This document shows, one piece after another, positions 18,252 to 28,224 of a stretch of 64,000 bases of DNA (the first letter of the stretch is position 1; each line of letters opens with the position of its first letter). The stretch covers positions 124,001-188,000 of the forward strand of contig JABSRT010000008.1 of the NCBI GenBank assembly GCA_013214945.1, read 5' to 3'. Source of the DNA: Gammaproteobacteria bacterium (GTDB lineage: Bacteria > Pseudomonadota > Gammaproteobacteria > Enterobacterales > Psychrobiaceae). Under the pieces are notes generated by a model. That model made no database searches. It worked only from the letters and a program-made list of their open reading frames with translations, and was not told the origin of the DNA. The position numbers were made by a program, and so were the translations under genes.

Positions 18252-18290
18252 AAAAAGCCGCGCAGTAATTACTTACTGCGCGGCTTTTTT
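18252..18290. terminator. Bidirectional rho-independent terminator
   Basis: A 17-base arm (AAAAAGCCGCGCAGTAA) pairs perfectly with TTACTGCGCGGCTTTTT around a short loop. It is flanked by A and T runs on both sides, so it ends both the uspA transcript and the convergent symporter transcript. Confidence 0.95.
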
Positions 18291-18317
18291 AGTGACAAAG
18301 AATGTCAGCAGGGCATA

Positions 18318-19604
18318 TTACGCTGCTTTTTCACTTTGTACTGGCTCTTGAGGTGTTAGCGATGAAACATCGCCCGTGTTTAATGCACCTTCAGATTTAG
18401 CCACAATGGTATTTACCGCTGTATCACCCACTACGTTAGCAGCAGTACAGAACATGTCATTAATACGGTCAACCGCAGCAATGATAGCTAATGCTTCAAT
18501 TGGTAGTCCTAGTTGATGTAATAAAACACCAATCATTACTACGCCGCCACCAGGAACACCACCGGCACCGATTGATAGTAGTAAAACAGTAATACCGATA
18601 GAGAATAAGTCTGCAGTTGCAATCGGCATACCGTACGCATTGGCGGCAAAGATAGTCGCTAGTGCGATGTAGATTGAAACACCAGACATATTCATGGTGG
18701 CACCTAATGGCACACCAAAACCAGCCACTGAACGAGAAACACCGATTTTCTCTGTCAAGGTACGCATCGTTACCGGAATCGTTGCGTTCGAGCTAGCAGT
18801 CGATAAAGCAAACAGAATTTGCTCGCGAGTATGACGACGGAACTCACTAGGCTTAATACCAGTGAAAGCCCAAACAACCAGTGGGTAAACAGCGAAAATC
18901 CAGAAAATTAACATGGCGACAACGAGGCCGACATAGCCAGCGACCGAGCCTAAGGTTGCAACATCTAATGTGCCACCTAATTGGATCATTAACGCAAAGA
19001 CACCGTAAGGCGCTAATTTCATGATAAGCGTTACTAGCTTCATCATTACTTCGTTAGCCACTTTAAAAGTACGAACAGCTGGGCCGCCACGTGACTCAAG
19101 TGCTTGGATAGCAAGACCGGTAATGATCGCCATAAAGATGATTTGTAACATGTCACCACTAGCAAATGCCTGAACAGGGTTGCTTGGTACAATGTTGATA
19201 ATTAACTGTGCCAAATCTGGCGTTTCAGTTGCTGCTAGTTTCATTACATCACCAGTTACGGCAAGATTAGCACCAGCACCTGGCTGAACTAGCATGCCAA
19301 CAGTTAAAGCGACTGTAATAGCAAGCAGAGTATTAACAATATAGAAAGCAAATGTTTTGCCACCAAGGCGACCAAAAGATTTGATGTCTTTTAATTCACA
19401 AACACCACAAACAATTGAAATAAATACTAATGGTACAACCATTAACTTGATTAGCGAGACGAACATGCCGCCAGCTGCTTCAGCGGTGCCAACAATGTAG
19501 GTATCTAAAAAACCAATAGTTGGAAATGCATACTGTATTAGCGTACCTAAAAGCAAACCGGCAAATAAACCGATAAAAATCTTGCCGGATAAAGACTGAC
19601 CCAT
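18318..19604 (-). CDS. Dicarboxylate/amino acid:cation symporter (DAACS), variant NMSG motif
   Basis: 428-residue member of the glutamate/dicarboxylate transporter family (GltP, DctA, SstT). Visible: the HP1 serine-rich hairpin ALSTASSNATIPVTMRT, TM7 GATMNMSG, and the HP2 region GAGGVPGGGVVM. In GltPh-type carriers TM7 reads NMDGT and its Asp binds sodium; here it is NMSGV, so the ion coupling may differ. The start is ATG 19604 with AGGAG six bases upstream; GTG 19607 is too close to it. A CRP-like site lies 140 bases upstream. A second DAACS gene at 60568-61866 has the normal NMDGT. Substrate not predictable beyond acidic or neutral amino acids or C4 acids. Confidence 0.9.
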   Translation of the reverse strand: MGQSLSGKIFIGLFAGLLLGTLIQYAFPTIGFLDTYIVGTAEAAGGMFVSLIKLMVVPLVFISIVCGVCELKDIKSFGRLGGKTFAFYIVNTLLAITVALTVGMLVQPGAGANLAVTGDVMKLAATETPDLAQLIINIVPSNPVQAFASGDMLQIIFMAIITGLAIQALESRGGPAVRTFKVANEVMMKLVTLIMKLAPYGVFALMIQLGGTLDVATLGSVAGYVGLVVAMLIFWIFAVYPLVVWAFTGIKPSEFRRHTREQILFALSTASSNATIPVTMRTLTEKIGVSRSVAGFGVPLGATMNMSGVSIYIALATIFAANAYGMPIATADLFSIGITVLLLSIGAGGVPGGGVVMIGVLLHQLGLPIEALAIIAAVDRINDMFCTAANVVGDTAVNTIVAKSEGALNTGDVSSLTPQEPVQSEKAA

Positions 19605-19743
19605 CACGGACTCCTTAAGATGTTGTATATTGTGGATGTATATTGTTTGGTACGGCTATTAATCTGCCGTTAACAATGAGCGACCGAATCTTACATGGCT
19701 GCAACAATATTTATAGAGTGCAATAAGACCTAAAGCTTAAAAG

Positions 19744-19759
19744 TGTGATGTGCGTCACG
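19744..19759. promoter_or_regulatory. CRP-like site upstream of the DAACS symporter
   Basis: TGTGA-TGTGCG-TCACG matches the CRP core TGTGA-N6-TCACA at 9 of 10 positions, with AAG and CTT flanks extending the symmetry. It lies 140 bases before the symporter ATG, within a 394-base region (19605-19998) that contains no gene. cAMP control of carbon and amino acid uptake would be usual. Confidence 0.6.
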
Positions 19760-19998
19760 CTTCGATCGTTTAGTTGTTGTAAAAGTGGGCGCTTGATGTT
19801 GCCACTTTTAAAATGGATCGCCAGAAAAAGCAATGATAGTGGGGTGTAGCAAGACAGCACGTATTACTATTTAAAGTGCTAACTAGATCGCTGACCCAAG
19901 TTTTGTGATGGGTTATAGCGTTTATGTGGTGGTGGGTTGCGTTTACAAGCTATTGCTAGCAGTTGATTAAAATTAGATCTTAAGATTTACTGGTAAGG

Positions 19999-22815
19999 CT
20001 ATTTACTGAGCTCAATTTCAACGGACTCAACAAATTTTTGTTGCCACTGCTGAGTTAGCAGGCTATATGATTGTTCACCAGTAACGGCCTCGCTAAAATA
20101 AAACCCTTGGATGTATTCACATTGTTGTTGCTGGAAAAAACTGAGCTGTTCAGCGGTCTCAACGCCTTCGGCGACGACTTTTAATTTAAGACTGTGAGCC
20201 ATAGAGACAATCGCGCGAGCGATCGCGGCACTATTATCTTGGTCTAATTCTCGGACAAAAGATTGATCCACTTTTAATACATCGACCGGTAATTTACGTA
20301 AATAGCATAATGATGAATAGCCTGTTCCAAAATCATCGATCGAAAGACTAACGCCTAAGTTTTTTATTACGTCCAGCATTAAGGTGGTCTTTTCAGGGTT
20401 TTCCATCACGATAGACTCAGTTAGCTCCAGTTCAATATATCGCGGATCGATTGCTATTTCTTTGATGATTTTTGCAATTTCAAGTGGGTAGTCTGATAAT
20501 TGGAATTCTCGCGCCGATACGTTGATCGCAATTTGCAAATCGTTAAACCCGCGACTGTGCCACTCTTTAAGTTGCAGGCAGGCAGTCGTGAAAATGAACT
20601 GCCCCAATTCTTTAATTAAACCAGCGTCTTCTGCAACGGGGATAAATTCAGAGGGGGGCACGTTGCCAAGTACCGGATGGCTCCAGCGGGCGAGGGCTTC
20701 AAAACCCAAAATTTTGAAGTTATTGGTATCAACTTTTGGTTGATAGTAGACGGATATTTGTTGTCGTTCCAGGGCGTAATGCAGCTCATGTTCGATTAAG
20801 TTTCGGCGCTCTGCTTGCACGTTCATCGCTTGATCAAAAAAGTGAAAGTTATTTCTGCCATTGCTTTTTGCATAATACATTGCGGTATCCGATTGCTTTA
20901 GCAATTCTTCAGTGCTATTCGCGTCGTTGGGAAAGGTACTAATGCCAATGCTAGTACCAATATGGGTACATTGCTTCTTAAGCGTAAATGGCTGCTGAAA
21001 GTCTTGTAGAATTTTACGTGCCACGGTTTCTGCTTGGCGTAAATTCGTGATATTTTCTAGTATGATGGTAAATTCATCCCCAGAGAGGCGTGCCAGCAGA
21101 TCGGTGTCTCGCAGATGCAACTTCATTCGATGAGCGGCTTGAATTAATAACTCATCGCCCGCGTCGTGACCTAATGTGTCATTAACTTGTTTAAATTTGT
21201 CTAAATCAATAAATAGCAACGCAATAATCTTATTATGGCGTTTAGCACTGGCGAGCGATTTTGCAAAATAATCGTGAAACATCGCCCTATTTGGCAGTTT
21301 GGTTAGCGGATCGAAGTTGGCCATGAAATATAATTCATTTTCATTTCTCTTGCGCTCGGTAATGTCGGAGAAAACGGCTACTACATAGTTATAATTCTCA
21401 TACTCGGTATGTTTAACAGCGTTTAACGCCAGTTCTAACATGTAAGCAGAGCCATCTTTTCGTTGATCCGTAAGCTCCCCACTCCAACTACCTTGGCTTG
21501 ATAATGCCGTTTCAATTTGGCTGAAATTATCAATTTTATCTATAACAGACAACTGTTTATGATGCATTTCGTTGGCTTCAAATTGAGTTATGTTACTAAA
21601 CGCTTGATTTGCCGCGATCACACGTAATTGGTCATCTAAAATAACAATTGCATCGCTGGTATTGTCAAAAACCGAGGCATAGAGTTTTATTTGCTCTTCA
21701 GCAAGATGTTGCTTGGTGATATCTTGCAAGGTTCCGGTCATGCGTAAAGCAACGTTGTTTTGGTCAAACTGGGTCACTTTGCCGGTCAGTTTTAACCATA
21801 GCCAATTTGATTCACAACAAACTCGAAATTCAATATTATACTGTTCGATCTGCTGCGTGATGTAATACTGCGAATAAAATCTAAATCGCTTGCGATCATC
21901 CGGATGGATCATTTTATGCCAGTTGGCATTAGATAATAGCGTTTCGTCTTTATTTATCCCGAGAATTTTGCAGCTGTGCTTATCTAAGTAAAGCTGTTGC
22001 TGCAACAGATCCAGATCCCATAACCCTTCGCCACCACCAAGCAGGGCAAGAGATAAGCGTTGTTGGCTTTTTTTTAGTGCCTGCTCGGCATCGGATAATT
22101 GTTCGAGCATGCCATTAAAACCGTCGACTAATGTATTTAACTCTAAAACGGGGGTTGGCTGTGCTCGCAATGAAAAGTCGTGCTGATTGCCTATTTTTTT
22201 AAAAAGCAGCACTAAGGTAGAAATGGGGTTTATGATGGTCTTAATTTTTTTGCGAGTGATCACTATCGTCGATGTTAATGCCGCAACAAAAATGGTGAAG
22301 ACTACGATGGCTAATTCTAATTGTCGGGTTCGTAACCGTTCAACATCAGATAGTAAATATATTTGACCAATAGTTACGCCATTTTTAACAATTGGCTGCG
22401 AGACTTCAATAAAATCATCGGTCATTAAAATATGCTGTGTTAAGACTCTTGGATTGATTTCTTTCGTCCAATTATTGTGGTATTGCGATAAAATTTCACC
22501 TGCTGAATTAAGCACAGCACCATAGCGAATTTGCGGGTAGTGTTGTAATGAAGTGAAAGTTTGGTTATCGCCGGGATCATGGTCAAATGAAAACGCTGGT
22601 TGTGAATTACTTGCCGTGTCTAATGCAATAGCATTAACTTGATGTGCTAAATCTTTTTTAAAACTAATTTGATCGTAAATGAGAAAAGAGCCAAAGGAGA
22701 GAATTAACGCAACGATGCTAGTTAAAAGGATAACCTTAGACAAACTGTCTTGTAACGAATTAGTCGGCAGTAATTTATCTGCTAATGTTCGCGCCTTTAA
22801 AGCCGGTTTGACCAC
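19999..22815 (-). CDS. Membrane GGDEF-EAL protein with PAS domains
   Basis: 938 residues, c-di-GMP metabolism at the inner membrane. TM1 is at about 27-49, followed by a periplasmic CHASE8-like sensor; TM2 is at about 168-187. A HAMP-like linker, two PAS domains (about 250-370 and 375-490), GGDEF (about 495-655) and EAL (about 670-925) follow. The GGDEF signature is SGDEF, which is active in many enzymes, and RDTD five residues before it forms an intact inhibitory I-site. The EAL part has GFEALARW, ELTESIVM and DDFGTGYSSL, so the phosphodiesterase should work. Net direction of catalysis cannot be told. It is followed by no gene of the same transcript and opens a signalling block that runs to 29.9 kb. 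Confidence 0.92.
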   Translation of the reverse strand: MVKPALKARTLADKLLPTNSLQDSLSKVILLTSIVALILSFGSFLIYDQISFKKDLAHQVNAIALDTASNSQPAFSFDHDPGDNQTFTSLQHYPQIRYGAVLNSAGEILSQYHNNWTKEINPRVLTQHILMTDDFIEVSQPIVKNGVTIGQIYLLSDVERLRTRQLELAIVVFTIFVAALTSTIVITRKKIKTIINPISTLVLLFKKIGNQHDFSLRAQPTPVLELNTLVDGFNGMLEQLSDAEQALKKSQQRLSLALLGGGEGLWDLDLLQQQLYLDKHSCKILGINKDETLLSNANWHKMIHPDDRKRFRFYSQYYITQQIEQYNIEFRVCCESNWLWLKLTGKVTQFDQNNVALRMTGTLQDITKQHLAEEQIKLYASVFDNTSDAIVILDDQLRVIAANQAFSNITQFEANEMHHKQLSVIDKIDNFSQIETALSSQGSWSGELTDQRKDGSAYMLELALNAVKHTEYENYNYVVAVFSDITERKRNENELYFMANFDPLTKLPNRAMFHDYFAKSLASAKRHNKIIALLFIDLDKFKQVNDTLGHDAGDELLIQAAHRMKLHLRDTDLLARLSGDEFTIILENITNLRQAETVARKILQDFQQPFTLKKQCTHIGTSIGISTFPNDANSTEELLKQSDTAMYYAKSNGRNNFHFFDQAMNVQAERRNLIEHELHYALERQQISVYYQPKVDTNNFKILGFEALARWSHPVLGNVPPSEFIPVAEDAGLIKELGQFIFTTACLQLKEWHSRGFNDLQIAINVSAREFQLSDYPLEIAKIIKEIAIDPRYIELELTESIVMENPEKTTLMLDVIKNLGVSLSIDDFGTGYSSLCYLRKLPVDVLKVDQSFVRELDQDNSAAIARAIVSMAHSLKLKVVAEGVETAEQLSFFQQQQCEYIQGFYFSEAVTGEQSYSLLTQQWQQKFVESVEIELSK

Positions 22816-22940
22816 AATTCAATCCTTGAATGTAAGCATATAATGAGCATCGTCTTATATATCTAACATAACGGAATACGAGAATAATTACTAACGTTTA
22901 TCTTGCTGGATCCTGAAAAAACCTATATAAAGCGGCAATA

Positions 22941-22969
22941 AAAAAGCCAACGAGAATACCTCGCTGGCT
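22941..22969 (-). terminator. Rho-independent terminator of the chemoreceptor gene
   Basis: On the minus strand AGCCAGCGAG, loop GTATT and CTCGTTGGCT form a 10-base stem with one G-T pair, followed by TTTTTTATT. It lies 18 bases after the chemoreceptor stop. Confidence 0.85.
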
Positions 22970-22986
22970 AAATCTGGATGTTGTAA

Positions 22987-24669
22987 TTAAACGGCAAAGT
23001 TATTAACGAGAACTTTCAACTTAGACGACATGACAGCTAAATCGTCACTGGCGGTGGAGGTTTCTTGCGCGCCGATTGCTGTTTGCGATGACATCTCATT
23101 AATATCGATAATATTTTTACTTATTTGCTCACTGACTATACCTTGGTCGGTAGCCGCGATAGCAATTTTCTCGCACATCGTACTTATCTGATTGACCGAG
23201 GCTGATATTAGGGTGAAAGCTTCACCAGATTTCTTCGCACATTCAACAGCAGTGTTTGTTTGGTTGCGGCTTTTTTGCATCATGGTAACTGCGTCACTGG
23301 TCCCAATTTGCAGTTTCTCGATCATCGAATTAATCTCTTTAGTCGATTCTTGGGTTCTAACCGCTAAGGTGCGGACCTCATCGGCGACCACCGCGAATCC
23401 ACGGCCTTGCTCACCAGCTCGGGCAGCTTCAATGGCTGCGTTTAGCGCCAATAAGTTCGTTTGTTCTGCAATGCCTTTTATCACATCCATTACTGAATTA
23501 ATTCGGCCACTGTGCTGCTCTAGCTGCTCAATTGTTACGGATGCTAGATCAATTTGGTCGGATAGTTTATTGATTTCAGCGACGGCTGTATCAACGATCT
23601 GGCGACCTTCAACTGTTTGATTGGTTGCCTCAACCGCATGGTTGGCTGTTTGGGTGATAATATCAGATACCTCGCGCGAGGTTGAGGTCATTTGATCCAT
23701 CGCGCTAGAGACTAATTGGGTTTCATTGCGTTGTTGGTCAATGATTAAACTTGTTTGGCTGGTCACCTCTGACATCACTTGCGATGCACTTGATAGTTGA
23801 CCTGTCACACTGGTGATGTCACCGATCATTGTTCTTAATTTATCGCGCATCGCTTTCATGGCCGATAACAATTGGCCTACTTCATCTTTACTTGTAACGG
23901 TTATTTCTTGGGTAAGATCACCAGACGCAGTCACTATTGCGGTATTGATGCCTGTTACAATAAACCGGCTTAACAGTAGACTAAGTATTGTGCCCACAAC
24001 TAAACTAAAAACACCGATGATTAACAATGTCGTTATAGCCTGTTTTTCGTGAGTTTGTGCGGCTATGGCGCTGTCTTGAGTAAATGATTGGATATTTAAT
24101 AAAAGAGCTTCACTTGTTTTATCGAGGGTTTCTTCTTCTTCTACCACCTTTTCAATCAAAATATCAGCAGCAGCAGCATCATCTTTGCCTTTGGCCAGTA
24201 AAGCAAAGGTTTGATGAACATGTTCAACGTAGCTGTCATGGTCGTGCTCAATTTGTTTAAGCTGTTTTTTAACTTCTGCAAATTTATTGATTAGCGCAAT
24301 ATCGTTGCTCGACTGTGCATGCTGGGTAAATGCTATTGCCTTGGTAATAGCATTTTCTATCACTTTCGTTCCGTGATCAAAATGAGAAATAGTTGTCTTG
24401 AATTTTTCCTGGCCATGCTTGTCATTCAACTTGGATCCGTAATGCAGTGAGCGTTCAAAAGATACGGCTTGTTCAAGTTGAGTGACCGTCATTAATGAAA
24501 TCAGCTTGGTCAATGGAATATCTTCTTCAACAATAGTGGTTAGCTCTTCACCAATTTTTGCCAAAGAGTAGGTGGCATAGCCAAAACTCAGCGTAATTAG
24601 TAATAGCATAACCGCGGTATAGCCGAGTAATTTTAATTTTAAAGGCAGGTCTCTAAAGAAATTTTTCAT
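22987..24669 (-). CDS. Methyl-accepting chemotaxis protein
   Basis: 560-residue chemoreceptor. TM1 at about 14-34, a helical periplasmic domain (four-helix-bundle type, about 35-215), TM2 at about 225-250, HAMP, and the long cytoplasmic coiled coil. The tip has the conserved [19 protein letters not shown] that binds CheA/CheW. There is no C-terminal CheR-tethering pentapeptide. The start ATG at 24669 has AAGGA 8-12 bases upstream; the frame runs open to 24789 but without a better start. The ligand is unknown. It is the only receptor in the window and neighbours c-di-GMP genes and a CheX-like protein, so it may link to motility or attachment. Confidence 0.93.
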   Translation of the reverse strand: MKNFFRDLPLKLKLLGYTAVMLLLITLSFGYATYSLAKIGEELTTIVEEDIPLTKLISLMTVTQLEQAVSFERSLHYGSKLNDKHGQEKFKTTISHFDHGTKVIENAITKAIAFTQHAQSSNDIALINKFAEVKKQLKQIEHDHDSYVEHVHQTFALLAKGKDDAAAADILIEKVVEEEETLDKTSEALLLNIQSFTQDSAIAAQTHEKQAITTLLIIGVFSLVVGTILSLLLSRFIVTGINTAIVTASGDLTQEITVTSKDEVGQLLSAMKAMRDKLRTMIGDITSVTGQLSSASQVMSEVTSQTSLIIDQQRNETQLVSSAMDQMTSTSREVSDIITQTANHAVEATNQTVEGRQIVDTAVAEINKLSDQIDLASVTIEQLEQHSGRINSVMDVIKGIAEQTNLLALNAAIEAARAGEQGRGFAVVADEVRTLAVRTQESTKEINSMIEKLQIGTSDAVTMMQKSRNQTNTAVECAKKSGEAFTLISASVNQISTMCEKIAIAATDQGIVSEQISKNIIDINEMSSQTAIGAQETSTASDDLAVMSSKLKVLVNNFAV

Positions 24670-25189
24670 TGATAAATCCTTGGGGAAAAACAATTTAAGT
24701 GATAAATACAAATCTACGCAGTTGGGCAAACTCTGAATGTGAGTTAAACCCTGATTGATCTTGGTCGCTAATAAGCAGCGTAAATACACTGATGGCGTTG
24801 GTCTTGAAACTAGCGCCAGTTTGTTTAGAATAACGGCAGGGAGATAGTGTGGTACTAATCATACGTAATCCTTTAGTTATCTTTAAACTCATTAGTTTGC
24901 ACGTTTCAGCTATAACCAGTGTATCAACTGATGAAGGTTGCCGCTGTATAAAATCATCTACTAAACAATAAGATAATGGATATTTCATTTTAATACAAGA
25001 TTGAGTACGTGAAAATTAGTATCGAAAATTCACATAGACGATAGTTTAAACTTAGCTATATCTCAAAGGCTTAGTTTATTCTGAGTTTCATCATCGCTCA
25101 CGGATAATTTTGTGAGAGTTGATGCAAAGGCTGATACTGAAATGCTCAACAAATACCATTACTATGGTGGATTGTTGAGCTTAGCCGTT
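24670..25189. other. Intergenic region between CheX-like and chemoreceptor genes
   Basis: 520 bases. A hairpin at 25144-25180 (GCTCAACAA with TTGTTGAGC, plus inner ACCAT/ATGGT) lies just after the stop of the CheX-like gene and probably ends or stabilises that minus-strand transcript, though the T-run is poor. The rest should contain the chemoreceptor promoter; no clear boxes were seen. Confidence 0.45.
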
Positions 25190-26035
25190 TTAATTATGAA
25201 GAAAAAACAAACTGAAGTCTTTTTGCGGTGCTGACATGGTTAAATAAAGAGTACTGTTATATTCGCCCTGAAAATCAGCATTACATGGCTCGATAATTGG
25301 CGGATCTAACAACGTCTGATTTTCACCATTGCTAACCAACGCATTGCCAAGAATAATGTTCAGAAATTCACTGACAGCATCAACGTAGACATCTTCCTGA
25401 TCTGTTACATCAATGCCAAGGAAGTTATTCGCGACTTGCTCCATTAAATCTTTTTCCATGATCCAGCCAACTTTAAGCGGCTCTGGCACATGCATAGTCT
25501 GAGAAATAATAAAGCTAGCATTAGGTGGGGTTGGTTTTTGAGTTTCGATCTGCGCTATTTGCAAAGGTATTTTGGGTATGCGGGTAAAATTCTTAATAAT
25601 AGCATCTAAGGTGTCAGTTATTTGTTGGCAATATTTATGCTCTTTTATTTTACTATCGACCTCTGTTATTGAGGTTTGTTTAAGTTCTGCATGTTCCGCC
25701 AGTTCTTGTTGCAATATAGCTTCAGTGATATAGCTTTGTTCGACTAATATTTCACCAAAGAACTTTTTAATTTCTTTTTGAACATGAAATAGCATCGATA
25801 CTTGCTCTTCAGTCATAAAACCCATCGAGATAGCTAAATCACCAAAGCGGCTATCTGTGCGTTGCTGCTCCATATTTATTTGAACAGCCGCGGCATCACT
25901 GATGAATCCTTCTTTGATTGCCAGTTGACCAATCGGAGGGTTTGCTTCTTTCTGAAGTTCGATAGCATTGAGCAGTTGTTTACTGTTTAGCAAGCCTTTT
26001 TCCAGTAAGAATTGTCCAAAAAATTTATTTGACAT
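25190..26035 (-). CDS. CheX-like protein with N-terminal MshEN-like repeats
   Basis: 281 residues in two parts. Residues 1-115 hold four copies of a repeat with the pattern FGxxLxxxGxxxxxxxxxxxxxQ (KFFGQFLLEKGLL, PIGQLAIKEGFI, RFGDLAISMGFM, FFGEILVEQSYI). This resembles the MshEN motif that binds c-di-GMP in type II/IV secretion ATPases. From about 130 to the end is a CheX/CheC-like domain (VSEFLNIILGNALVSNG, then a long beta hairpin); its usual E-x2-N catalytic pair appears as EFLNIILGN, so CheY-phosphatase activity is possible. It lies 11 bases after a CheY-like receiver gene, its likely partner. Combining a c-di-GMP reader with a phosphatase is inference. Confidence 0.7.
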   Translation of the reverse strand: MSNKFFGQFLLEKGLLNSKQLLNAIELQKEANPPIGQLAIKEGFISDAAAVQINMEQQRTDSRFGDLAISMGFMTEEQVSMLFHVQKEIKKFFGEILVEQSYITEAILQQELAEHAELKQTSITEVDSKIKEHKYCQQITDTLDAIIKNFTRIPKIPLQIAQIETQKPTPPNASFIISQTMHVPEPLKVGWIMEKDLMEQVANNFLGIDVTDQEDVYVDAVSEFLNIILGNALVSNGENQTLLDPPIIEPCNADFQGEYNSTLYLTMSAPQKDFSLFFLHN

Positions 26036-26046
26036 ATCTAAATACC

Positions 26047-26433
26047 TTACGCTTGTTGTTCGGTGGGTAGGGGGAGACTCGCGAAGGCATTCTTGATGCC
26101 TTCAATCTCATAAGGTTTTTGCAAGTAAAATTTTGCGCCTTCTCGCAAACAAAATTCTATATCGCCTTGCGAACCTAGAGAGCTACAGATTATTATATTA
26201 GCTAGAGGGTCTAACTGAATAAGCTTGGTGAGGGTTTTTTTACCGTCGAACCGAGGCATAACAAGATCGAGTAGTACCACATCAGGTTTTAATTCAACAT
26301 ACCTTTTCAGGGCTACTTTACCATCTTCTGCATCAGCGACAACTTCATGGCCTAAGCTAGTGACTAGGCTTTTAGCAATAATTCGCATGCTCCGCGAATC
26401 ATCGACTATCAAGATGCGTAATGATGTACTCAT
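26047..26433 (-). CDS. CheY-like single-domain response regulator
   Basis: 128 residues, receiver domain only. Acidic pocket DDS at 11-13, phospho-acceptor D56 in VVLLDLVMP, switch Ser/Thr in ICSSLG and Lys in LQKPYE. No output domain, so it signals by protein contact. The promoter side faces the divergent HD-GYP gene. The CheX-like gene follows after 11 bases and could remove the phosphoryl group. The kinase is not evident nearby. Confidence 0.92.
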   Translation of the reverse strand: MSTSLRILIVDDSRSMRIIAKSLVTSLGHEVVADAEDGKVALKRYVELKPDVVLLDLVMPRFDGKKTLTKLIQLDPLANIIICSSLGSQGDIEFCLREGAKFYLQKPYEIEGIKNAFASLPLPTEQQA

Positions 26434-26535
26434 ATATTTCTCCTTAAATATCGCGCACTAATTCCTTTTATCGAGATAAATATCATATAACAGCGTAAAG
26501 AAAAAAGTCTAGTTTATTCTCTATTTAACATTAAA

Positions 26536-26549
26536 TTGACCTGGATCAA
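26536..26549. promoter_or_regulatory. FNR-like site between divergent receiver and HD-GYP genes
   Basis: TTGAC-CTGG-ATCAA matches the FNR consensus TTGAT-N4-ATCAA at 9 of 10 positions. It lies 103 bases from the CheY-like start and 191 from the HD-GYP start. Suggests oxygen control of one or both, by motif only. Confidence 0.35.
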
Positions 26550-26739
26550 CTTGGTTTGGGCTAAATTGTGCATTACTAATTTAGTGAGCTTAGATTCAAT
26601 TGTGGAGCGAATTTAGCGGAAATATTATCATTGTCTTGCTAATATAACTGCCACATGGCTATGATAGCATTACTTTAGTTAAGGGTTTGACACAGGACGC
26701 CTTAACAGAGAAAAATTATAATCAAGGACCCTGTTTCTT

Positions 26740-27840
26740 ATGGATAAGAATAAGTCGCTTAACATCTTAATTTGTGATGACTCGCTGACTAACTGCATGA
26801 TTTTATCAGCGTTGGTTCAAGATAATTTCAAGGCGAATGTTTCGATGGTCACAGATCCTCGCCAAGTTGAAAGCAAGCTTAAATCTGATAACATCTCCTT
26901 ATTATTCCTCGATATTGAAATGCCATATTTAACCGGCCTCGAAGTGATTGCATTGGTGCGAAAAGAACACAGTGCCGATGTGTTACCCATAGTGATTATC
27001 TCTGGTAAAGAGGGGCCTAAAGTTCGCAACGATGCTTTGTCTAGTGGAGCAAACGATTTTATTCGCAAGCCGTTTGATCCGGAAGAAGTCATCTTACGTA
27101 CGCAAAATATTATTGCAGCTTATCAACATGCTGAACAATTGGCCCAAATAAATGAAAAACTCGAAGAGTTAGTGGTTGAACGGACCCAAGAATTGGCTTT
27201 AGCCAATGAAATGCTGATTGAGTCACTGGCTAGAGCCGGGGAATTACGTGATGACAATACTGGCTATCATGTCGTCAGAGTCGGGCTTTATGCTAAAGTC
27301 ATTGCTCTTGCCTTAAATTTACCAACTGAATTAGTTCATTTGATCGCGATAGCGACCCCACTACATGATATCGGGAAAATTGGTATATCAGACAATATTC
27401 TATTAAAACCGGGTCTATTAACTTCCGATGAGCGAAAAATTATGGAATCGCATACCTACCGTGGTGTGCACCTAATTGAAGGCAATGATTCAGCGGTAAT
27501 GCAAGTTGCCCGTAGCATTATTATTAGTCATCATGAAAAATGGGACGGTACGGGTTATCCCGAAGGGTTTGTCGGCGCAAACATCCCAATTGAAGGGCGG
27601 ATTGTTGCTGTGGCGGATGTTTTTGATGCGTTAACCACTGTCAGACCTTATAAAAAAGCCTGGACGAATCAAGCCGCAATTGAACTGATTGTCGGTGAAT
27701 CTGGCAAAGCATTTGATCCAACTATTGTTGAACTATTTATTAAGAATTTTGACCAGATAGAAAAAATTCAAACTAATTTCTCAGACCGAGGTAGCAATGG
27801 CTATGAGGTAAGCGGACAAAACACTGAGCAAGTTATGTAA
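26740..27840 (+). CDS. Response regulator with HD-GYP c-di-GMP phosphodiesterase domain
   Basis: 366 residues, RpfG type. Receiver at 1-125 (DD at 13-14, phospho-acceptor D58 in FLDIEMP, KPFD), a coiled linker, and the HD-GYP domain from about 155. The metal and catalytic motifs are all present: HDIGKIGI, HTYRGVHLI, ISHHEKWDGTGYPEGF and AVADVFDALT. It should therefore hydrolyse c-di-GMP to pGpG or GMP when phosphorylated. A low-complexity tail ends the protein. AAGGA precedes the ATG. Transcribed away from the CheY-like/CheX-like pair. Confidence 0.94.
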   Translation: MDKNKSLNILICDDSLTNCMILSALVQDNFKANVSMVTDPRQVESKLKSDNISLLFLDIEMPYLTGLEVIALVRKEHSADVLPIVIISGKEGPKVRNDALSSGANDFIRKPFDPEEVILRTQNIIAAYQHAEQLAQINEKLEELVVERTQELALANEMLIESLARAGELRDDNTGYHVVRVGLYAKVIALALNLPTELVHLIAIATPLHDIGKIGISDNILLKPGLLTSDERKIMESHTYRGVHLIEGNDSAVMQVARSIIISHHEKWDGTGYPEGFVGANIPIEGRIVAVADVFDALTTVRPYKKAWTNQAAIELIVGESGKAFDPTIVELFIKNFDQIEKIQTNFSDRGSNGYEVSGQNTEQVM

Positions 27841-28224
27841 TTTATCTTGTATTCTCGCGCTGCGTTAAGCACATGTTGATAAGTGCTTAGCGTGAAAGAC
27901 CTACCATTACAGCGTAACCCTATCGCTACCCTGGCTGGCTGCTGATGAGATCAGGGGGTGCCTTAGTATACCAAGCGCTAATCCGCGCAATTAATGACGT
28001 ACCTAACTGTACTCTTATCAAGGAGTCAGGTTATATAGCTAGGTAACCGATTAATGATATATCTCGTAACCGATGAAAATGATAGCTGATCCGTTAATAT
28101 TGCTTAGCGTTGGGCTTGTACTTAACCATAACTCGATGACATGCCACTATAATTGGAGGCTGTGCTGGCACATAGGCCAAATATAGTGTTTTGGTTCGAT
28201 ACCTGTTGAGCGACTAGCAATGGT
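27841..28224. other. Intergenic region between convergent HD-GYP and GGDEF genes
   Basis: 384 bases between two gene ends. A dyad at about 27861-27892 (TAAGCAC with GTGCTTA) is the likely 3' hairpin of the HD-GYP transcript, without a clear T-run. The rest shows no ORF or recognisable element. Confidence 0.35.

Noticed and set aside
24695..24988. 97-residue ORF on the minus strand upstream of the chemoreceptor
   Set aside because: No ribosome-binding site, no protein-like pattern, and it overlaps the chemoreceptor promoter region and the unused 5' extension of its frame.
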